Positions 46,986 to 56,085 of a DNA stretch of 64,000 nt are shown here, piece after piece. Each line of letters starts with the position of its first letter. Position 1 is the stretch's first letter. The notes under the pieces are model-generated. The model was not told where the DNA came from. It saw only the letters and a program-made list of their open reading frames with translations, and did not search any database. The translations under genes were made by a program, and so were the position numbers. This DNA is from Chryseobacterium taiwanense (GTDB lineage Bacteria > Bacteroidota > Bacteroidia > Flavobacteriales > Weeksellaceae), in the NCBI RefSeq assembly GCF_000813825.1, contig NZ_JWTA01000015.1, positions 124,001 through 188,000 of the forward strand, in the 5' to 3' direction.

Positions 46986-49523
46986 ATGGATTATAAGTTT
47001 TCACAAGGTTTGAGCCAGGTGTTCAAACAAAGCAAAAGCGAAGCTAAAAGGCTAAAAAGTGAATTTCTTAATACAGAACATCTACTTTTAGGTATTATAA
47101 AAACGGAAAACTCTGCGAAAGAAATCCTTCAAAACCTTAATGCGGATTTAACACAAATCAGAAGAAAAATTGAAACTCTAAATACAGCAAGTCTTAATCC
47201 TATTTCTGAAGAGGTTACCAATATTTCTTTCACGAAGATGGCGGATCACGCTATCAAACGTGCGGAGTTAGAATGCAGACAATATAAGAGCAATGAGATT
47301 AATACCGTTCATTTGCTTTTAGGCATTCTTTATAAATATGAAGACCCTACTTCAAATATTTTAGGCGCTTACGATATCGACTATGAAGGTGTTTCAAGAG
47401 AATATCAAACAATGCTTAAAAATTCCGGACAGGCCCCTCAAATGAGTGCTTATGACGATGATGATGAAAGAGAGGAATTTGAGCAAATGAGAAAGCCTAC
47501 AGGAAATCTAGGTTCTGCAAAAAGTAAAACTCCTACTTTGGATAACTTTGGTAGAGACTTAACTTCTTTGGCAAGAGATGGAAAATTGGACCCTGTAATC
47601 GGCCGAGAGAAAGAAATTGAGAGAGTTTCTCAGATCTTATCGCGTAGAAAGAAAAACAATCCGCTTCTTATCGGGGAGCCGGGAGTTGGTAAGTCTGCGA
47701 TTGCGGAAGGTTTGGCATTAAGAATTCAACAGAAAAAAGTGTCCAGAGTTCTTTACGGAAAACGAGTGATCACTTTAGATCTGGCAAGTTTAGTTGCCGG
47801 AACTAAATACCGTGGTCAGTTTGAAGAAAGAATGAAGGCTATCATGACCGAACTGGAAAAAAACAGAGATGTCATCTTATTTATTGATGAGCTTCACACT
47901 ATTGTAGGTGCAGGAAGTTCAACAGGAAGTTTGGATGCATCAAATATGTTCAAACCGGCTTTAGCAAGAGGAGAAATTCAATGCATCGGAGCGACTACTT
48001 TGGATGAATACCGTCAGTATATTGAGAAAGACGGTGCGTTAGAAAGAAGATTCCAGAAAGTAATGGTGGAACCTACTTCTATTGATGAAACCATTCAGAT
48101 TTTAAATCAGATCAAAGACAAGTATGAAGAGCATCACAATGTAATTTATACTCCGGAAGCAATTGCGGCGTGTGTCAATTTGACATCAAGATATATTACA
48201 GACCGTTTCTTACCGGACAAAGCAATTGATGCGATGGATGAAGCCGGATCCCGTGTTTATATTAAAAACATGAAAGTTCCTACTGAAATCATTGATTTTG
48301 AAAAGAAAATCGAGGATATCAAAGAAATGAAGCAGAAAGCTGTAAAAGCTCAGGATTATCTTGAAGCCAGAAAGTTGAAAGATGAAGAAGAAAGACTTCA
48401 AATGGAACTGAATTCAGCTCAGGATAAATGGGACAAAGATGTGAAGGAGAAAAAAGAAACCGTAACAGAAGAAAATGTTGCAGAAGTAGTTTCTATGATG
48501 AGTGGTGTTCCGGTAACGAAAGTTGGTAAGAATGAGCTTGATAAATTAGCTCAGATGGATGAAAAACTAAATGGAAAAGTAATCGGTCAGGAAGACGCTG
48601 TGAAAAAAGTTGTGAAAGCAATTCAAAGAAACAGGGCTGGTCTTAAAGATCCGAACCGCCCGATTGGTACATTCATTTTCTTAGGGACAACCGGAGTTGG
48701 TAAAACTGAGTTGGCCAAAGTAATGGCAAGAGAATTATTCGAATCTGATGAATCTTTGATCAGAATCGATATGAGTGAATATATGGAAAAATTCGCAGTT
48801 TCAAGATTGGTTGGTGCGCCTCCGGGATACGTTGGATACGAAGAAGGTGGACAATTAACTGAAGCTGTAAGAAGAAAACCTTATGCTGTGGTTCTTTTGG
48901 ATGAGATCGAGAAAGCTCACCCAGATGTATTCAATATCTTGTTACAGATCTTAGATGAAGGTCACGTTACCGACAGTTTAGGTAGAAAAATTGATTTTAG
49001 AAATACTATTATCATCCTTACTTCAAACATCGGAACAAGAGATCTTAAAGATTTCGGAGACGGTGTAGGATTCGGAACATCTGCTAAGAAAACAAGTTCT
49101 GATACCAGAGCAAGAAGCACGATCGAAAATGCTCTTAAAAAAGCATTTGCTCCTGAATTCTTAAACAGAATTGATGATATTGTGATCTTCAACTCTCTTG
49201 AGCAAAATGACATCAAGAAAATCATTGATCTTGAGCTTGGTAAATTGTACAGCAGACTTGAAAAATTAGGATATAAAGTTGAATTAACTGACGAAGCAAA
49301 AGACTTTATTTCTGAAAAAGGCTGGGATAAAGATTTTGGAGCAAGACCATTGAAACGAGCTATCCAGAAGTATATTGAAGATTTATTGGCAGAAATGCTT
49401 GTAAACAAACAATTAAGTGAAGGAGAAACTGTAATTCTTGATCTTAATGAAGCAAAAGACGGATTGATCGGAAAAGCACCAAAAGCGAAAAAATCATCGG
49501 CTGAAAAGTCTTCTCAATCATAA
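46986..49523 (+). CDS. clpC: ATP-dependent Clp protease ATPase subunit ClpC
   Basis: An 845-residue AAA+ unfoldase. The N-domain carries two repeats (FSQGLSQVFKQSKSEAKRLK and FTKMADHAIKRAELECRQYK). D1 has Walker A GEPGVGKSA, a middle domain with UVR-type coiled coil (KAQDYLEARKLKDEEERLQ), and D2 has Walker A GTTGVGKTE and the VGFG loop that docks ClpP. It unfolds damaged or regulated proteins for ClpP. The start ATG 46986 aligns with MDYKFSQG; an ATG at 46974 adds MRYI. It is monocistronic with a strong terminator. Confidence 0.95.
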   Translation: MDYKFSQGLSQVFKQSKSEAKRLKSEFLNTEHLLLGIIKTENSAKEILQNLNADLTQIRRKIETLNTASLNPISEEVTNISFTKMADHAIKRAELECRQYKSNEINTVHLLLGILYKYEDPTSNILGAYDIDYEGVSREYQTMLKNSGQAPQMSAYDDDDEREEFEQMRKPTGNLGSAKSKTPTLDNFGRDLTSLARDGKLDPVIGREKEIERVSQILSRRKKNNPLLIGEPGVGKSAIAEGLALRIQQKKVSRVLYGKRVITLDLASLVAGTKYRGQFEERMKAIMTELEKNRDVILFIDELHTIVGAGSSTGSLDASNMFKPALARGEIQCIGATTLDEYRQYIEKDGALERRFQKVMVEPTSIDETIQILNQIKDKYEEHHNVIYTPEAIAACVNLTSRYITDRFLPDKAIDAMDEAGSRVYIKNMKVPTEIIDFEKKIEDIKEMKQKAVKAQDYLEARKLKDEEERLQMELNSAQDKWDKDVKEKKETVTEENVAEVVSMMSGVPVTKVGKNELDKLAQMDEKLNGKVIGQEDAVKKVVKAIQRNRAGLKDPNRPIGTFIFLGTTGVGKTELAKVMARELFESDESLIRIDMSEYMEKFAVSRLVGAPPGYVGYEEGGQLTEAVRRKPYAVVLLDEIEKAHPDVFNILLQILDEGHVTDSLGRKIDFRNTIIILTSNIGTRDLKDFGDGVGFGTSAKKTSSDTRARSTIENALKKAFAPEFLNRIDDIVIFNSLEQNDIKKIIDLELGKLYSRLEKLGYKVELTDEAKDFISEKGWDKDFGARPLKRAIQKYIEDLLAEMLVNKQLSEGETVILDLNEAKDGLIGKAPKAKKSSAEKSSQS

Positions 49524-49546
49524 ATACATAGTTTGATCATATTAAA

Positions 49547-49571
49547 AAACTCCGAGATAATCTCGGAGTTT
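49547..49571 (+). terminator. Terminator after clpC
   Basis: An 11-bp perfect stem aaactccgaga / tctcggagttt (49547-49557, 49561-49571) with a 3-base loop and a following T run. Confidence 0.9.
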
Positions 49572-49600
49572 TTTTGTTTTAAATATGTTTGATTAAGATT

Positions 49601-49710
49601 TTCTCCCACAGATTTCACAGATTTTCACAGATGTCTAATCTATTCTTACAGGTTTTACAGATTACGCAGATTTTCTTCACAATCATCCGTGAAAACCTGC
49701 GAGATCCATG
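49601..49710. repeat. Degenerate cccacagat-family repeat
   Basis: It contains cccacagat and ttcacagat units and a gtgaaaacctgcg tail that loosely mirrors the start. It is related to the long inverted repeat at 17900-18007 but its arms no longer pair well. Confidence 0.55.
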
Positions 49711-49721
49711 AGAAGTAAAAA

Positions 49722-50249
49722 TTAAAGTCCAATCACAAATCCTATATTCGGAACCAAACCACTCGAAAAAATACTTGAGTTTTCTTTCCAAAGAACATTA
49801 TACATTAATCCGATTTGCATAAAAGAATTATTTCCGATTCTCTGCATATATCCTCCACCTAGATATAATGCTTCTTCATCTTCATTTGCCTTAAAATCGT
49901 AAATTTTATCTTTATAATTAATGAAATAATGTTGGTAATTGGCACTTAGATAAAAAGTTCTTGCGATATAATAATTCAGAAACGGCCCAACCCCAAGCAT
50001 AGTAGAGCTATATGCATTGGATTTCTGCCAAGAGATGCTCCCTAAAACTCCGCCTTCGAGATCATTGGTAAGCCTGTATCCTACTCTTGGAGCTGCTGAA
50101 AGGTTAAAGTAATTGTTACTTCCAAAGCCAAAGCCAATTCCACCTCCAAAAGTCCAGCGGTTGTTGTTTTGTGATGAAGTTCCTACCGAAACCTGAGAAA
50201 ATATTGTTCCTGAAATCATCAGAAACAAGGGAATAATAAACTTTTTCAT
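49722..50249 (-). CDS. Outer-membrane beta-barrel protein
   Basis: A 175-residue protein with a signal peptide (MKKFIIPLFLMISGTIFSQ) and alternating beta strands (RWTFGGGIGFGFGSNNYF, NLSAAPRVGYRLTNDLEGGV, FYLSANYQHYFINYKDK) ending in a strand with terminal Leu (IGFVIGL). The layout matches small eight-strand porin-like or OmpW/OprF-like barrels. No ligand is known. It is divergent from mnmA. Confidence 0.75.
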   Translation of the reverse strand: MKKFIIPLFLMISGTIFSQVSVGTSSQNNNRWTFGGGIGFGFGSNNYFNLSAAPRVGYRLTNDLEGGVLGSISWQKSNAYSSTMLGVGPFLNYYIARTFYLSANYQHYFINYKDKIYDFKANEDEEALYLGGGYMQRIGNNSFMQIGLMYNVLWKENSSIFSSGLVPNIGFVIGL

Positions 50250-50307
50250 ATTAATATTGTTTTTGTCGATGTTTAAAATTATGGTTTTTTTACGAATTTT
50301 TTAGTTG

Positions 50308-50315
50308 TATTTTTG
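50308..50315 (+). promoter_or_regulatory. Putative -7 box upstream of mnmA
   Basis: TATTTTTG matches TAnnTTTG, 50 bases upstream of ATG 50366. The -33 element is not clear. Confidence 0.4.
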
Positions 50316-50365
50316 CGGCGTCAAACTAAGAACTCCCGTTAAGAGTTTCGTAAAATTGAAATACA

Positions 50366-51553
50366 ATGAAAGTAGTAGTAGGCCTCTCCGGAGGTGTAGA
50401 CTCAAGTGTGACAGCATATTTGCTGCAACAGCAAGGTCATGAAGTCGTGGCTTTGTTTATGAGAAACTGGAATGATGCTTCGGTAACGTTAGAAGACGAA
50501 TGCCCTTGGATTGAAGACAGTAATGACGCTCTAATGGTCGCTCAAAAGCTTGGAATTCCTTTCCAAGTAATCGATATGAGTGAACTTTACAAAGAAAGAA
50601 TTGTTGATTACATGTTCGATGAATATCAGAAAGGAAGAACTCCGAATCCTGATGTTTTGTGCAACAGAGAGGTAAAATTTGATGTTTTTATGAAAACAGC
50701 AATGTCTTTGGGTGCAGATAAAGTAGCAACCGGACATTATGCAAGAGTGGATTCAACCACTGATGAAAATGGCAAAGAAATTTTTCATTTGTTGGCTGGA
50801 AAAGACAACAATAAAGATCAATCTTACTTCTTATGTCAATTGAGCCAGGATCAATTATCTAAAGCCTTGTTTCCGATTGGAGAGCTTACAAAGCCTCAGG
50901 TAAGAGAAATCGCTAAGGAAATCGGATTGGTAACAGCGGATAAAAAAGATTCTCAAGGACTATGTTTTATCGGAAAAGTAAGTTTACCACAGTTTTTACA
51001 ACAACAATTGGTTCCGAAAGAAGGTGAAATCGTAGAAATTTTCAAAGACTCTCCCCTTTTTGCTCAGGAAATTCCTGTATTTACTTCAAAACAAGAAGAA
51101 CTTGAATATCTATGTCAAAAAATTAATTATAAAAAAACGGACGGAAAAGTAATCGGAAAGCATCAAGGTGCCCAATTTTTCACGATCGGACAAAGTAAGG
51201 GGTTAGGAATCGGCGGACACAAAGAAAGCTGTTTTATCATCTCCAGAGACATGGAAAACAACATCCTTTTCGTAGGAGAAGGACATCAGTTTCCGGGACT
51301 ACTGAAAAAAGCTCTTAAAATTGATAATTCTGAGCTGCATTGGGTTCGTGAGGATCTGAGACTGAAAAATGGTGAATCTATGGAAGTAATGGCCAGATTC
51401 AGATACAGACAGCCTTTGCAAAAAGCCACTTTATACCAGTTTGAAAGTGCTTTCTATGTAGAGTTTGAAGAACCTCAGTCTGCAATAGCAGAAGGACAGT
51501 TCGCATCATGGTACAATGATGAGGAACTTTTAGGAAGTGGAGTTATATCATAA
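50366..51553 (+). CDS. mnmA: tRNA 2-thiouridine(34) synthase MnmA
   Basis: A 395-residue thiouridylase that installs 2-thiouridine at the wobble position of tRNA for Glu, Gln and Lys. The N-type ATP pyrophosphatase motif [17 protein letters not shown] is at residues 3-19. The two catalytic cysteines are in [11 protein letters not shown] (about 104) and SQGLCFIGK (about 202). The C-terminal [20 protein letters not shown] and late GQFASWYN segments complete the family. Its length is slightly above the common 360-370 residues. It is divergent from the barrel gene. Confidence 0.96.
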   Translation: MKVVVGLSGGVDSSVTAYLLQQQGHEVVALFMRNWNDASVTLEDECPWIEDSNDALMVAQKLGIPFQVIDMSELYKERIVDYMFDEYQKGRTPNPDVLCNREVKFDVFMKTAMSLGADKVATGHYARVDSTTDENGKEIFHLLAGKDNNKDQSYFLCQLSQDQLSKALFPIGELTKPQVREIAKEIGLVTADKKDSQGLCFIGKVSLPQFLQQQLVPKEGEIVEIFKDSPLFAQEIPVFTSKQEELEYLCQKINYKKTDGKVIGKHQGAQFFTIGQSKGLGIGGHKESCFIISRDMENNILFVGEGHQFPGLLKKALKIDNSELHWVREDLRLKNGESMEVMARFRYRQPLQKATLYQFESAFYVEFEEPQSAIAEGQFASWYNDEELLGSGVIS

Positions 51554-51601
51554 AACGATATTTTTTCATACATCGATCAAATTTCATTATTCATCTATAA
51601 A

Positions 51602-51627
51602 AAAGGCTTATACTTCTATAAGCCTTT
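51602..51627 (+). terminator. Terminator after mnmA
   Basis: An 11-bp perfect stem aaaggcttata / tataagccttt with a cttc loop. The downstream T run is moderate. Confidence 0.75.
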
Positions 51628-51710
51628 ATTTGCGACTATTTCAGGCATATCTCTTGTTTATTCTAAAGTAAGAAAAACAAAAAAAATATAAATCTTAAAA
51701 TTTGATTATT

Positions 51711-52022
51711 ATGAAAAAGTTAGTTTTAGTAGTAGGTTTATTTATCGCATTCGCTACAAATGCACAGCAAAGACAAGACGGTTTTAGAAATAACCAGGTA
51801 GAATTTCACCAAAACCAAAAAGATTTTGGAGGATTGAAATTGACTCCTTCTCAGGAAAGAAAAATCAATGCACTTTCAAGAGAGAGATTAAGCCAAAGAG
51901 ATTATGAAATACGTCTTAAAAAAATCCTTACAAGAGAACAATATTTTAAATATACTCAACAGCACGGAAAAGACTTTAACAACGGTAAAAAAGTAGCTTT
52001 CAACCGCTCTTTTAGAAACTAA
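51711..52022 (+). CDS. Small secreted protein, unknown
   Basis: A 103-residue protein. From ATG 51711 it opens with a signal peptide MKKLVLVVGLFIAFATNAQ; an earlier ATG at 51702 adds MII only. The mature part is helical and Arg/Gln-rich (GLKLTPSQERKINALSRERL), recalling the LTxxQ repeat of the Spy/CpxP envelope chaperones, though only one copy is seen. It is followed by a hairpin. A periplasmic role is inferred. Confidence 0.65.
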   Translation: MKKLVLVVGLFIAFATNAQQRQDGFRNNQVEFHQNQKDFGGLKLTPSQERKINALSRERLSQRDYEIRLKKILTREQYFKYTQQHGKDFNNGKKVAFNRSFRN

Positions 52023-52038
52023 GCTAAAGTCATACTTT

Positions 52039-52070
52039 AAAATCACGGGAATAGTATTTCCGTGATTTTT
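52039..52070 (+). terminator. Terminator after the small secreted protein
   Basis: A stem aaatcacgg / ccgtgattt extended by near-complementary aat/att, followed by a T run. Confidence 0.75.
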
Positions 52071-52145
52071 TATTTTTTTGAAATTTTTCTGTAACGAATT
52101 TTAAGTTTTCATACTTACTGATTAAATAACAATAAAAATAGTCAT

Positions 52146-52358
52146 ATGAAAACTTCAATTTCAAAAAATCAATATGTAGCAGCTCATAGTGTTTTACTTT
52201 TTCTAGTATCGGTACTTATGGGCTATAATATTTATCAGGAAATCTGTCATCCGGAAAAGTCTGATCTTTTTCTATCTGCAGTTTTAGTTGCGATTACTGC
52301 TGCAATGGTAAGAAAATACGGACTTAAAACAGAAGAAAAAAAAGAAGAGAAATTTTAA
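52146..52358 (+). CDS. Small membrane protein, 70 residues
   Basis: A short protein with two hydrophobic segments (AHSVLLFLVSVLMGYNIY and LFLSAVLVAITAAMV) and a charged tail (KTEEKKEEKF). No family is recognised. It lies between the secreted protein and a convergent membrane protein, and is closed by a hairpin at 52377. Confidence 0.6.
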   Translation: MKTSISKNQYVAAHSVLLFLVSVLMGYNIYQEICHPEKSDLFLSAVLVAITAAMVRKYGLKTEEKKEEKF

Positions 52359-52376
52359 TTTTATAACATATTTGCT

Positions 52377-52401
52377 AATCCGGAACGTCATGTTTCGGAT
52401 T
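52377..52401. terminator. Hairpin between convergent genes
   Basis: aatccggaac (52377-52386) pairs imperfectly with gtttcggatt (52392-52401), followed by tttt on the plus strand. Confidence 0.6.
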
Positions 52402-52407
52402 TTTAAA

Positions 52408-52758
52408 TTAATTCATCTTTTGATTTATATGGGATAATTTAATAAACAGTATTACAATAATTTCCATTACTAAAATCATGATCAGAAATCCGACTGGTTT
52501 TCCCAATAAAATTCCTTTAATCAGTTTTATAACTCCTAAAAGAAAAATGGAAATCATAAAGTACACTGTTGTTTTTGAAAAATTTTCTTTGAATACTTGT
52601 AAAGCGACAACTGAAAGATAGAATCCGAAGACCAGCATTAAATAGAATTTGAGAAAATCAGGCCCCCTCAAAGAAATTGGATTGAATGTATGATTGACTA
52701 TAAGGAGCCATAGAAAACTGATAGCCATCGGAACTGTGTGAATGAGTATTTTTTTCAT
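52408..52758 (-). CDS. Membrane protein, unknown, 116 residues
   Basis: A small hydrophobic protein with about four transmembrane segments (VPMAISFLWLLIVNHTF, FLKFYLMLVFGFYLSVVALQVF, VYFMISIFLLGVIKLIKGIL, VGFLIMILVMEIIVILFI). There is no recognisable family. It is translated right after the glycine-rich-domain gene (15-base gap), so the two are an operon, and it may be a membrane partner of that protein. Confidence 0.65.
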   Translation of the reverse strand: MKKILIHTVPMAISFLWLLIVNHTFNPISLRGPDFLKFYLMLVFGFYLSVVALQVFKENFSKTTVYFMISIFLLGVIKLIKGILLGKPVGFLIMILVMEIIVILFIKLSHINQKMN

Positions 52759-52773
52759 AGTGTCTCGTCTTAA

Positions 52774-53478
52774 TTATCCTCCACTGCAACCGCCACAACC
52801 TCCGCCGCAGCCACTACTACAACTTCCTCCTCCATTTCCACAACCCGTTGTTCCACATCCACTTCCATCAGAACTTTTCATTTTCTTTCCCGGATCGTGA
52901 GCAATAGAAATTAAATAGATGATTAGAAAAAGAAATCCCGTAACTAATGTTTTGATAAAAACTTCTATAAAACTATCAGAAAAACAGATAATTATTAAAG
53001 AGATAATCGCCAAGAATAAAAATTTCAGTTTTCGGAATCTTCTTTTCTTTATTTCATCAGGTTTCCAGATTTCTTCGGGAGGCTTTTGCTGAAAAGTATC
53101 TTCATAGTTCTTCAACGTATCTTCAAACCAGTTTTCATGCTTTACTTTTTCTATAAAACCACCCGAAGAAGGATGATGATGAAGCTCTTGCTGTAGAATA
53201 TTTGGACAGAATTCTTCCCAGTAATTTTGAGTGTACATGAGATGCATATGCCAAACTTTATCTACAATTGTACTCGGTGAAGCTCCTTTTGGCAAGATAC
53301 AGCATAGATAAACGAATTTCTTATATTCTTCAATTGCTTTGTTCGTGAAATCTAATGTCCAATTTTCTTCTTTTGCCAGTTTTTTTGAGAAAGGGAAATC
53401 AGCTATCGGATCATCTATTGAGAATTTCTGGATCCTGTTCCAAAGAGAATCGGTTTGTAATACACTATTTGTTTCCAT
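52774..53478 (-). CDS. Glycine-rich-domain (GRDP/DUF1399-like) protein with Gly/Cys tail
   Basis: A 234-residue protein. The N-terminal half holds the GRDP-type block VDKVWHMHLMYTQNYWEEF and LHHHPSSGG (about residues 78-120), a helical domain with clustered His and Trp found in plant and bacterial GRDPs. Two transmembrane segments follow (about 152-172 and 177-198). It ends in a Gly/Cys tail (GCGTTGCGNGGGSCSSGCGG, then GCGGCSGG). It is probably anchored in the membrane with the tail exposed. It leads a two-gene unit with the 116-residue membrane protein. Confidence 0.7.
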   Translation of the reverse strand: METNSVLQTDSLWNRIQKFSIDDPIADFPFSKKLAKEENWTLDFTNKAIEEYKKFVYLCCILPKGASPSTIVDKVWHMHLMYTQNYWEEFCPNILQQELHHHPSSGGFIEKVKHENWFEDTLKNYEDTFQQKPPEEIWKPDEIKKRRFRKLKFLFLAIISLIIICFSDSFIEVFIKTLVTGFLFLIIYLISIAHDPGKKMKSSDGSGCGTTGCGNGGGSCSSGCGGGCGGCSGG

Positions 53479-53578
53479 CGTTTTATCATTTATTTTCTAC
53501 TCAAATATCTATGATTAGAAAAATATAAAAGTCTTGGAAAAATCTTTTTTGGTTTTAAAAAAATCTTAAATTAGTCTT

Positions 53579-54475
53579 ATGAAAAAAGAAGATATTCTGC
53601 ATCTAGAGAAATTAATGAATTTCTTAAGCCTGCATTTTTTAAAGAAAAATGAATGGGAAGACGTTTCAAAAACCGAATGGTCTTACATCGTTGCAGAGTT
53701 GAATGATTTAATTATTCATAAAAACTCCGAAAAGGAAATCAAAAAGGAACCAGATATATTGGGTGCCAATTACTTATATGAGCATTTGATTATCAATAAA
53801 TTAAAAAAGTATTACCAGAATGAAAATGCAATTTTAAGCAAACCGAATCTGGCAAAATTAAGTCTGATTGTCAAAGCATTAGGATATTCAAATTACATTG
53901 ATTTTATTAATTCAAATACGGAGGCATTTAATTTTAATGATCTCAGAATTGACATGAACAATGTAAAGCAGAATGCAGAAGTACTTGATAAATTAGTCGG
54001 CTGTTGGTATTCTTATAACAGAAATCTTCCGGAAAACCCTTTACAGGCAAAAGAAGACCGAATCTGGCGTTCTGCAGTGGAAATCTATAAATCTGAAACT
54101 TCGGGCGAATATTTTGTTGAAAGAAGCGGAGGAGATCACCACAAATATTTCGGGAAAGTAACCGCCTATTCAGATTATGTTTTCATCATCATGAACAGCA
54201 ATACATTCATCCGTCAAAGACATTTTATTTCAAGAATAAAAGACATCAATGAAAAGCTGAAGAATCCAGAATATAAGCTCCATGAGTTGCATTTTATAAG
54301 TACATGTATTAGTTTTAATCAAGAGCCTATTGCTCTGTTTGAAATATTCCAAAAAGCAGACAGAAAAAACTTCATTCCCGATTCGATAAGCTTCCCTATT
54401 GACAGTAATGAGATTCCGAAATCCATTATAAAACAGCTTGAAGATACGGAAGCTAACCGAATAGATTACAAATAG
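53579..54475 (+). CDS. Hypothetical protein, 298 residues
   Basis: A soluble protein. The first 125 residues are helical (HLEKLMNFLSLHFLKKNEWE, LIINKLKKYYQNEN). The middle and end form a beta-rich domain (LVGCWYSYNRNLPENP, FVERSGGDHHKYFGKVTAY, DYVFIIMNSNTFIRQ). No family was recognised. It faces the LytTR regulator gene tail to tail (25-base spacer) and is not part of that leftward array. Confidence 0.65.
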   Translation: MKKEDILHLEKLMNFLSLHFLKKNEWEDVSKTEWSYIVAELNDLIIHKNSEKEIKKEPDILGANYLYEHLIINKLKKYYQNENAILSKPNLAKLSLIVKALGYSNYIDFINSNTEAFNFNDLRIDMNNVKQNAEVLDKLVGCWYSYNRNLPENPLQAKEDRIWRSAVEIYKSETSGEYFVERSGGDHHKYFGKVTAYSDYVFIIMNSNTFIRQRHFISRIKDINEKLKNPEYKLHELHFISTCISFNQEPIALFEIFQKADRKNFIPDSISFPIDSNEIPKSIIKQLEDTEANRIDYK

Positions 54476-54500
54476 TTATTTATTAAATATTTATTCTGCA

Positions 54501-55244
54501 TCAGCTTACTAACCAGTCTTTGAAATCTTTTACACGGTCACGACTTACGGTAATCTCTTCCTGCGGCTGAAACTCCAGCTCTACTTTATAGTTTGGGGAA
54601 GTATGAATGTTTTTAATGTAATCGGAATTGATAATAAACTGTCGGTTTACCCGAAAGAATTTTTTCTCATCAAGAGTTTCTTCCAGCTCATCCAATGTAA
54701 AATCTGACGGAAAAGATCGCTCCTGAGTCTGCAGATAAACAATTTTATTTTCACTGAAAAAACAGCTTATTTCCTGGGTCTGTACAATTTTCAGGTTGTA
54801 TCCAATCTTTACTAAAATCCTGGAAAGCGTTGTCTTTTCTTTTTTAATTAACTGCTTAATTTCTTGTGAATTGACAGAGCTATCTGAAGGAATAAATGAT
54901 TTATATTTTTCAATCGCTCCTCCCAGATCTTCGTCTAAAATAGGCTTCAAAAGATAATCAATACTGTTTAGTTTGAAGGCTTTTAAGGTGTACTGATCAA
55001 AAGCTGTGGTATAGATAATAAAACCCTTAGTGGGAACTTTTTCAAAAATATCGAACGATAAACCGTCTCCTAAAACAATATCCGAAAATATAAGCTGCGG
55101 ATGCTCGTTTTCTGAAAACCATTGAACCCCTTCTTCTACGGATTCTATTTTCCCAACCAATTCAATTTCAGGAAATTCATTAAGCATTCTTTCTAATTTC
55201 CTTGAAGCCGGTTTTTCGTCTTCGATAATCACTGTTTTGATCAT
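54501..55244 (-). CDS. LytTR-family response regulator
   Basis: A 247-residue two-domain regulator. A receiver domain at residues 1-115 carries VIIEDEKPASRKLERML with acidic residues, the phosphoacceptor Asp in LIFSDIVLGDG, and the LLKPI switch. A LytTR DNA-binding domain occupies about 140-245 (KIVQTQEISCFFSENKIVYL, DEKKFFRVNRQFIINSDYIK, EEITVSRDRVKDFKDWL). Phosphorylation probably comes from the LytS-type kinase in the same array. It is the last gene of a leftward unit with two small 2TM proteins. Confidence 0.92.
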   Translation of the reverse strand: MIKTVIIEDEKPASRKLERMLNEFPEIELVGKIESVEEGVQWFSENEHPQLIFSDIVLGDGLSFDIFEKVPTKGFIIYTTAFDQYTLKAFKLNSIDYLLKPILDEDLGGAIEKYKSFIPSDSSVNSQEIKQLIKKEKTTLSRILVKIGYNLKIVQTQEISCFFSENKIVYLQTQERSFPSDFTLDELEETLDEKKFFRVNRQFIINSDYIKNIHTSPNYKVELEFQPQEEITVSRDRVKDFKDWLVS

Positions 55245-55301
55245 TGTGTTCCTGATTACGTTTTAAAATTTTGAAATAAAAGTAGTTAAAAATACTGGTT
55301 T

Positions 55302-55577
55302 TTAAAACTTAATCGGTTCTTTTGATTTTCTCATTTCTTTTTCGATCACATTTTTTTCCCACTGAGAATCTAATAGGAATAATTTCACTGCCTTTACGGT
55401 TAAAATAATTCCCCAAATCATTAAAATAATTGATCCGTTCCACTCTGAAAAATGTAAGATTCCTTTTTCAAAAATATCGTCAAAGTAAATGATAAAGGCA
55501 ACGATTCCGAACCATAGAAGGTTTTTATAGAATTTTTTAAGGTCGCTTACTCTTTGTTGTGCTTGATTGTAATCCAT
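55302..55577 (-). CDS. 2TM-domain protein
   Basis: A 91-residue membrane protein of the 2TM-domain family: a short soluble N-terminal coil YNQAQQRVSDLKKFYKNLLW, then two helices (FGIVAFIIYFDDIF and GSIILMIWGIILTVKAVKLF) and a basic tail (WEKNVIEKEMRK). The signature LKKFYKNLL and the terminal WEK element align with the other 2TM copies here, though helix 1 is diverged (IYFDDIFEKG). It is co-directional with, and 57 bases from, the response regulator. Confidence 0.8.
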   Translation of the reverse strand: MDYNQAQQRVSDLKKFYKNLLWFGIVAFIIYFDDIFEKGILHFSEWNGSIILMIWGIILTVKAVKLFLLDSQWEKNVIEKEMRKSKEPIKF

Positions 55578-55610
55578 TGTATTAATTTTTAGTTGGTTAT
55601 TATTTTTTAA

Positions 55611-55907
55611 TTAAAGTGTTTTTGTTCTGCTTTTTTCTTCTTCCATCAGTTGTTTGATCTTTCTTTCTTCCCAATCTTTTCCGATTCCGAAAGTGTTTAC
55701 AGCATGAGCTAAAAGTCCGATTCCCCAACCTAACATTGGCCAGTAAAACCATAAATGTTCAGGTGAAGTGATAATATTTAAAATAAACAGGAAAGGAATC
55801 ACAAGACAGTAAGAACTAAGATTTCCGTAGAAACTTTTAAGATCTTTCACTCTTTTTGATGCTTTTTCGTAAGCCAATACTTCTTTTTGATAAGATAAAT
55901 TTTCCAT
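55611..55907 (-). CDS. 2TM-domain protein
   Basis: A 98-residue membrane protein almost matching the kinase-fused copy: EKASKRVKDLKSFYGNLSSY, then LNIITSPEHLWFYWPMLGWG, then IGLLAHAVNTFGIGKDWEER. Two hydrophobic helices and a cytoplasmic basic tail are clear. It is the first gene of the second unit of the array, behind a promoter-like box at 55951 and a terminator at 56024. The close similarity to the kinase tail suggests interaction or competition with it; this is inference. Confidence 0.85.
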   Translation of the reverse strand: MENLSYQKEVLAYEKASKRVKDLKSFYGNLSSYCLVIPFLFILNIITSPEHLWFYWPMLGWGIGLLAHAVNTFGIGKDWEERKIKQLMEEEKSRTKTL

Positions 55908-55950
55908 AATTATAATTTTTAAAAGGTTTAACTGTTTGTTTTTGTTGATA

Positions 55951-55958
55951 CAAATGTA
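55951..55958 (-). promoter_or_regulatory. Putative promoter for the 2TM-2TM-LytTR unit
   Basis: On the minus strand TACATTTG fits TAnnTTTG, and TTTG (plus-strand CAAA 55975-55978) lies 16 bases further upstream, slightly short of 19. Confidence 0.45.
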
Positions 55959-56023
55959 GTTCTGCCAAGAGCCTCAAATCAATTTTATCTTACCGAACCG
56001 TAGAAAATGGTTCCTGAATTGTA

Positions 56024-56055
56024 AAAATCCCGACTCAATGGAGAATCGGGATTTT
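56024..56055 (-). terminator. Terminator after the methyltransferase-like gene
   Basis: A 10-bp stem aaaatcccga / tcgggatttt followed by tttttac on the minus strand. It separates the kinase-containing unit from the regulator-containing unit. Confidence 0.8.
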
Positions 56056-56085
56056 ACTTATAATCTGTTTATGATTTATTTTGCC

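Noticed and set aside
52774..53478. Gly/Cys-rich tail as a lanthipeptide or bacteriocin precursor
   Set aside because: The tail belongs to a 234-residue membrane protein with a conserved GRDP domain, and no modification or export genes are adjacent.
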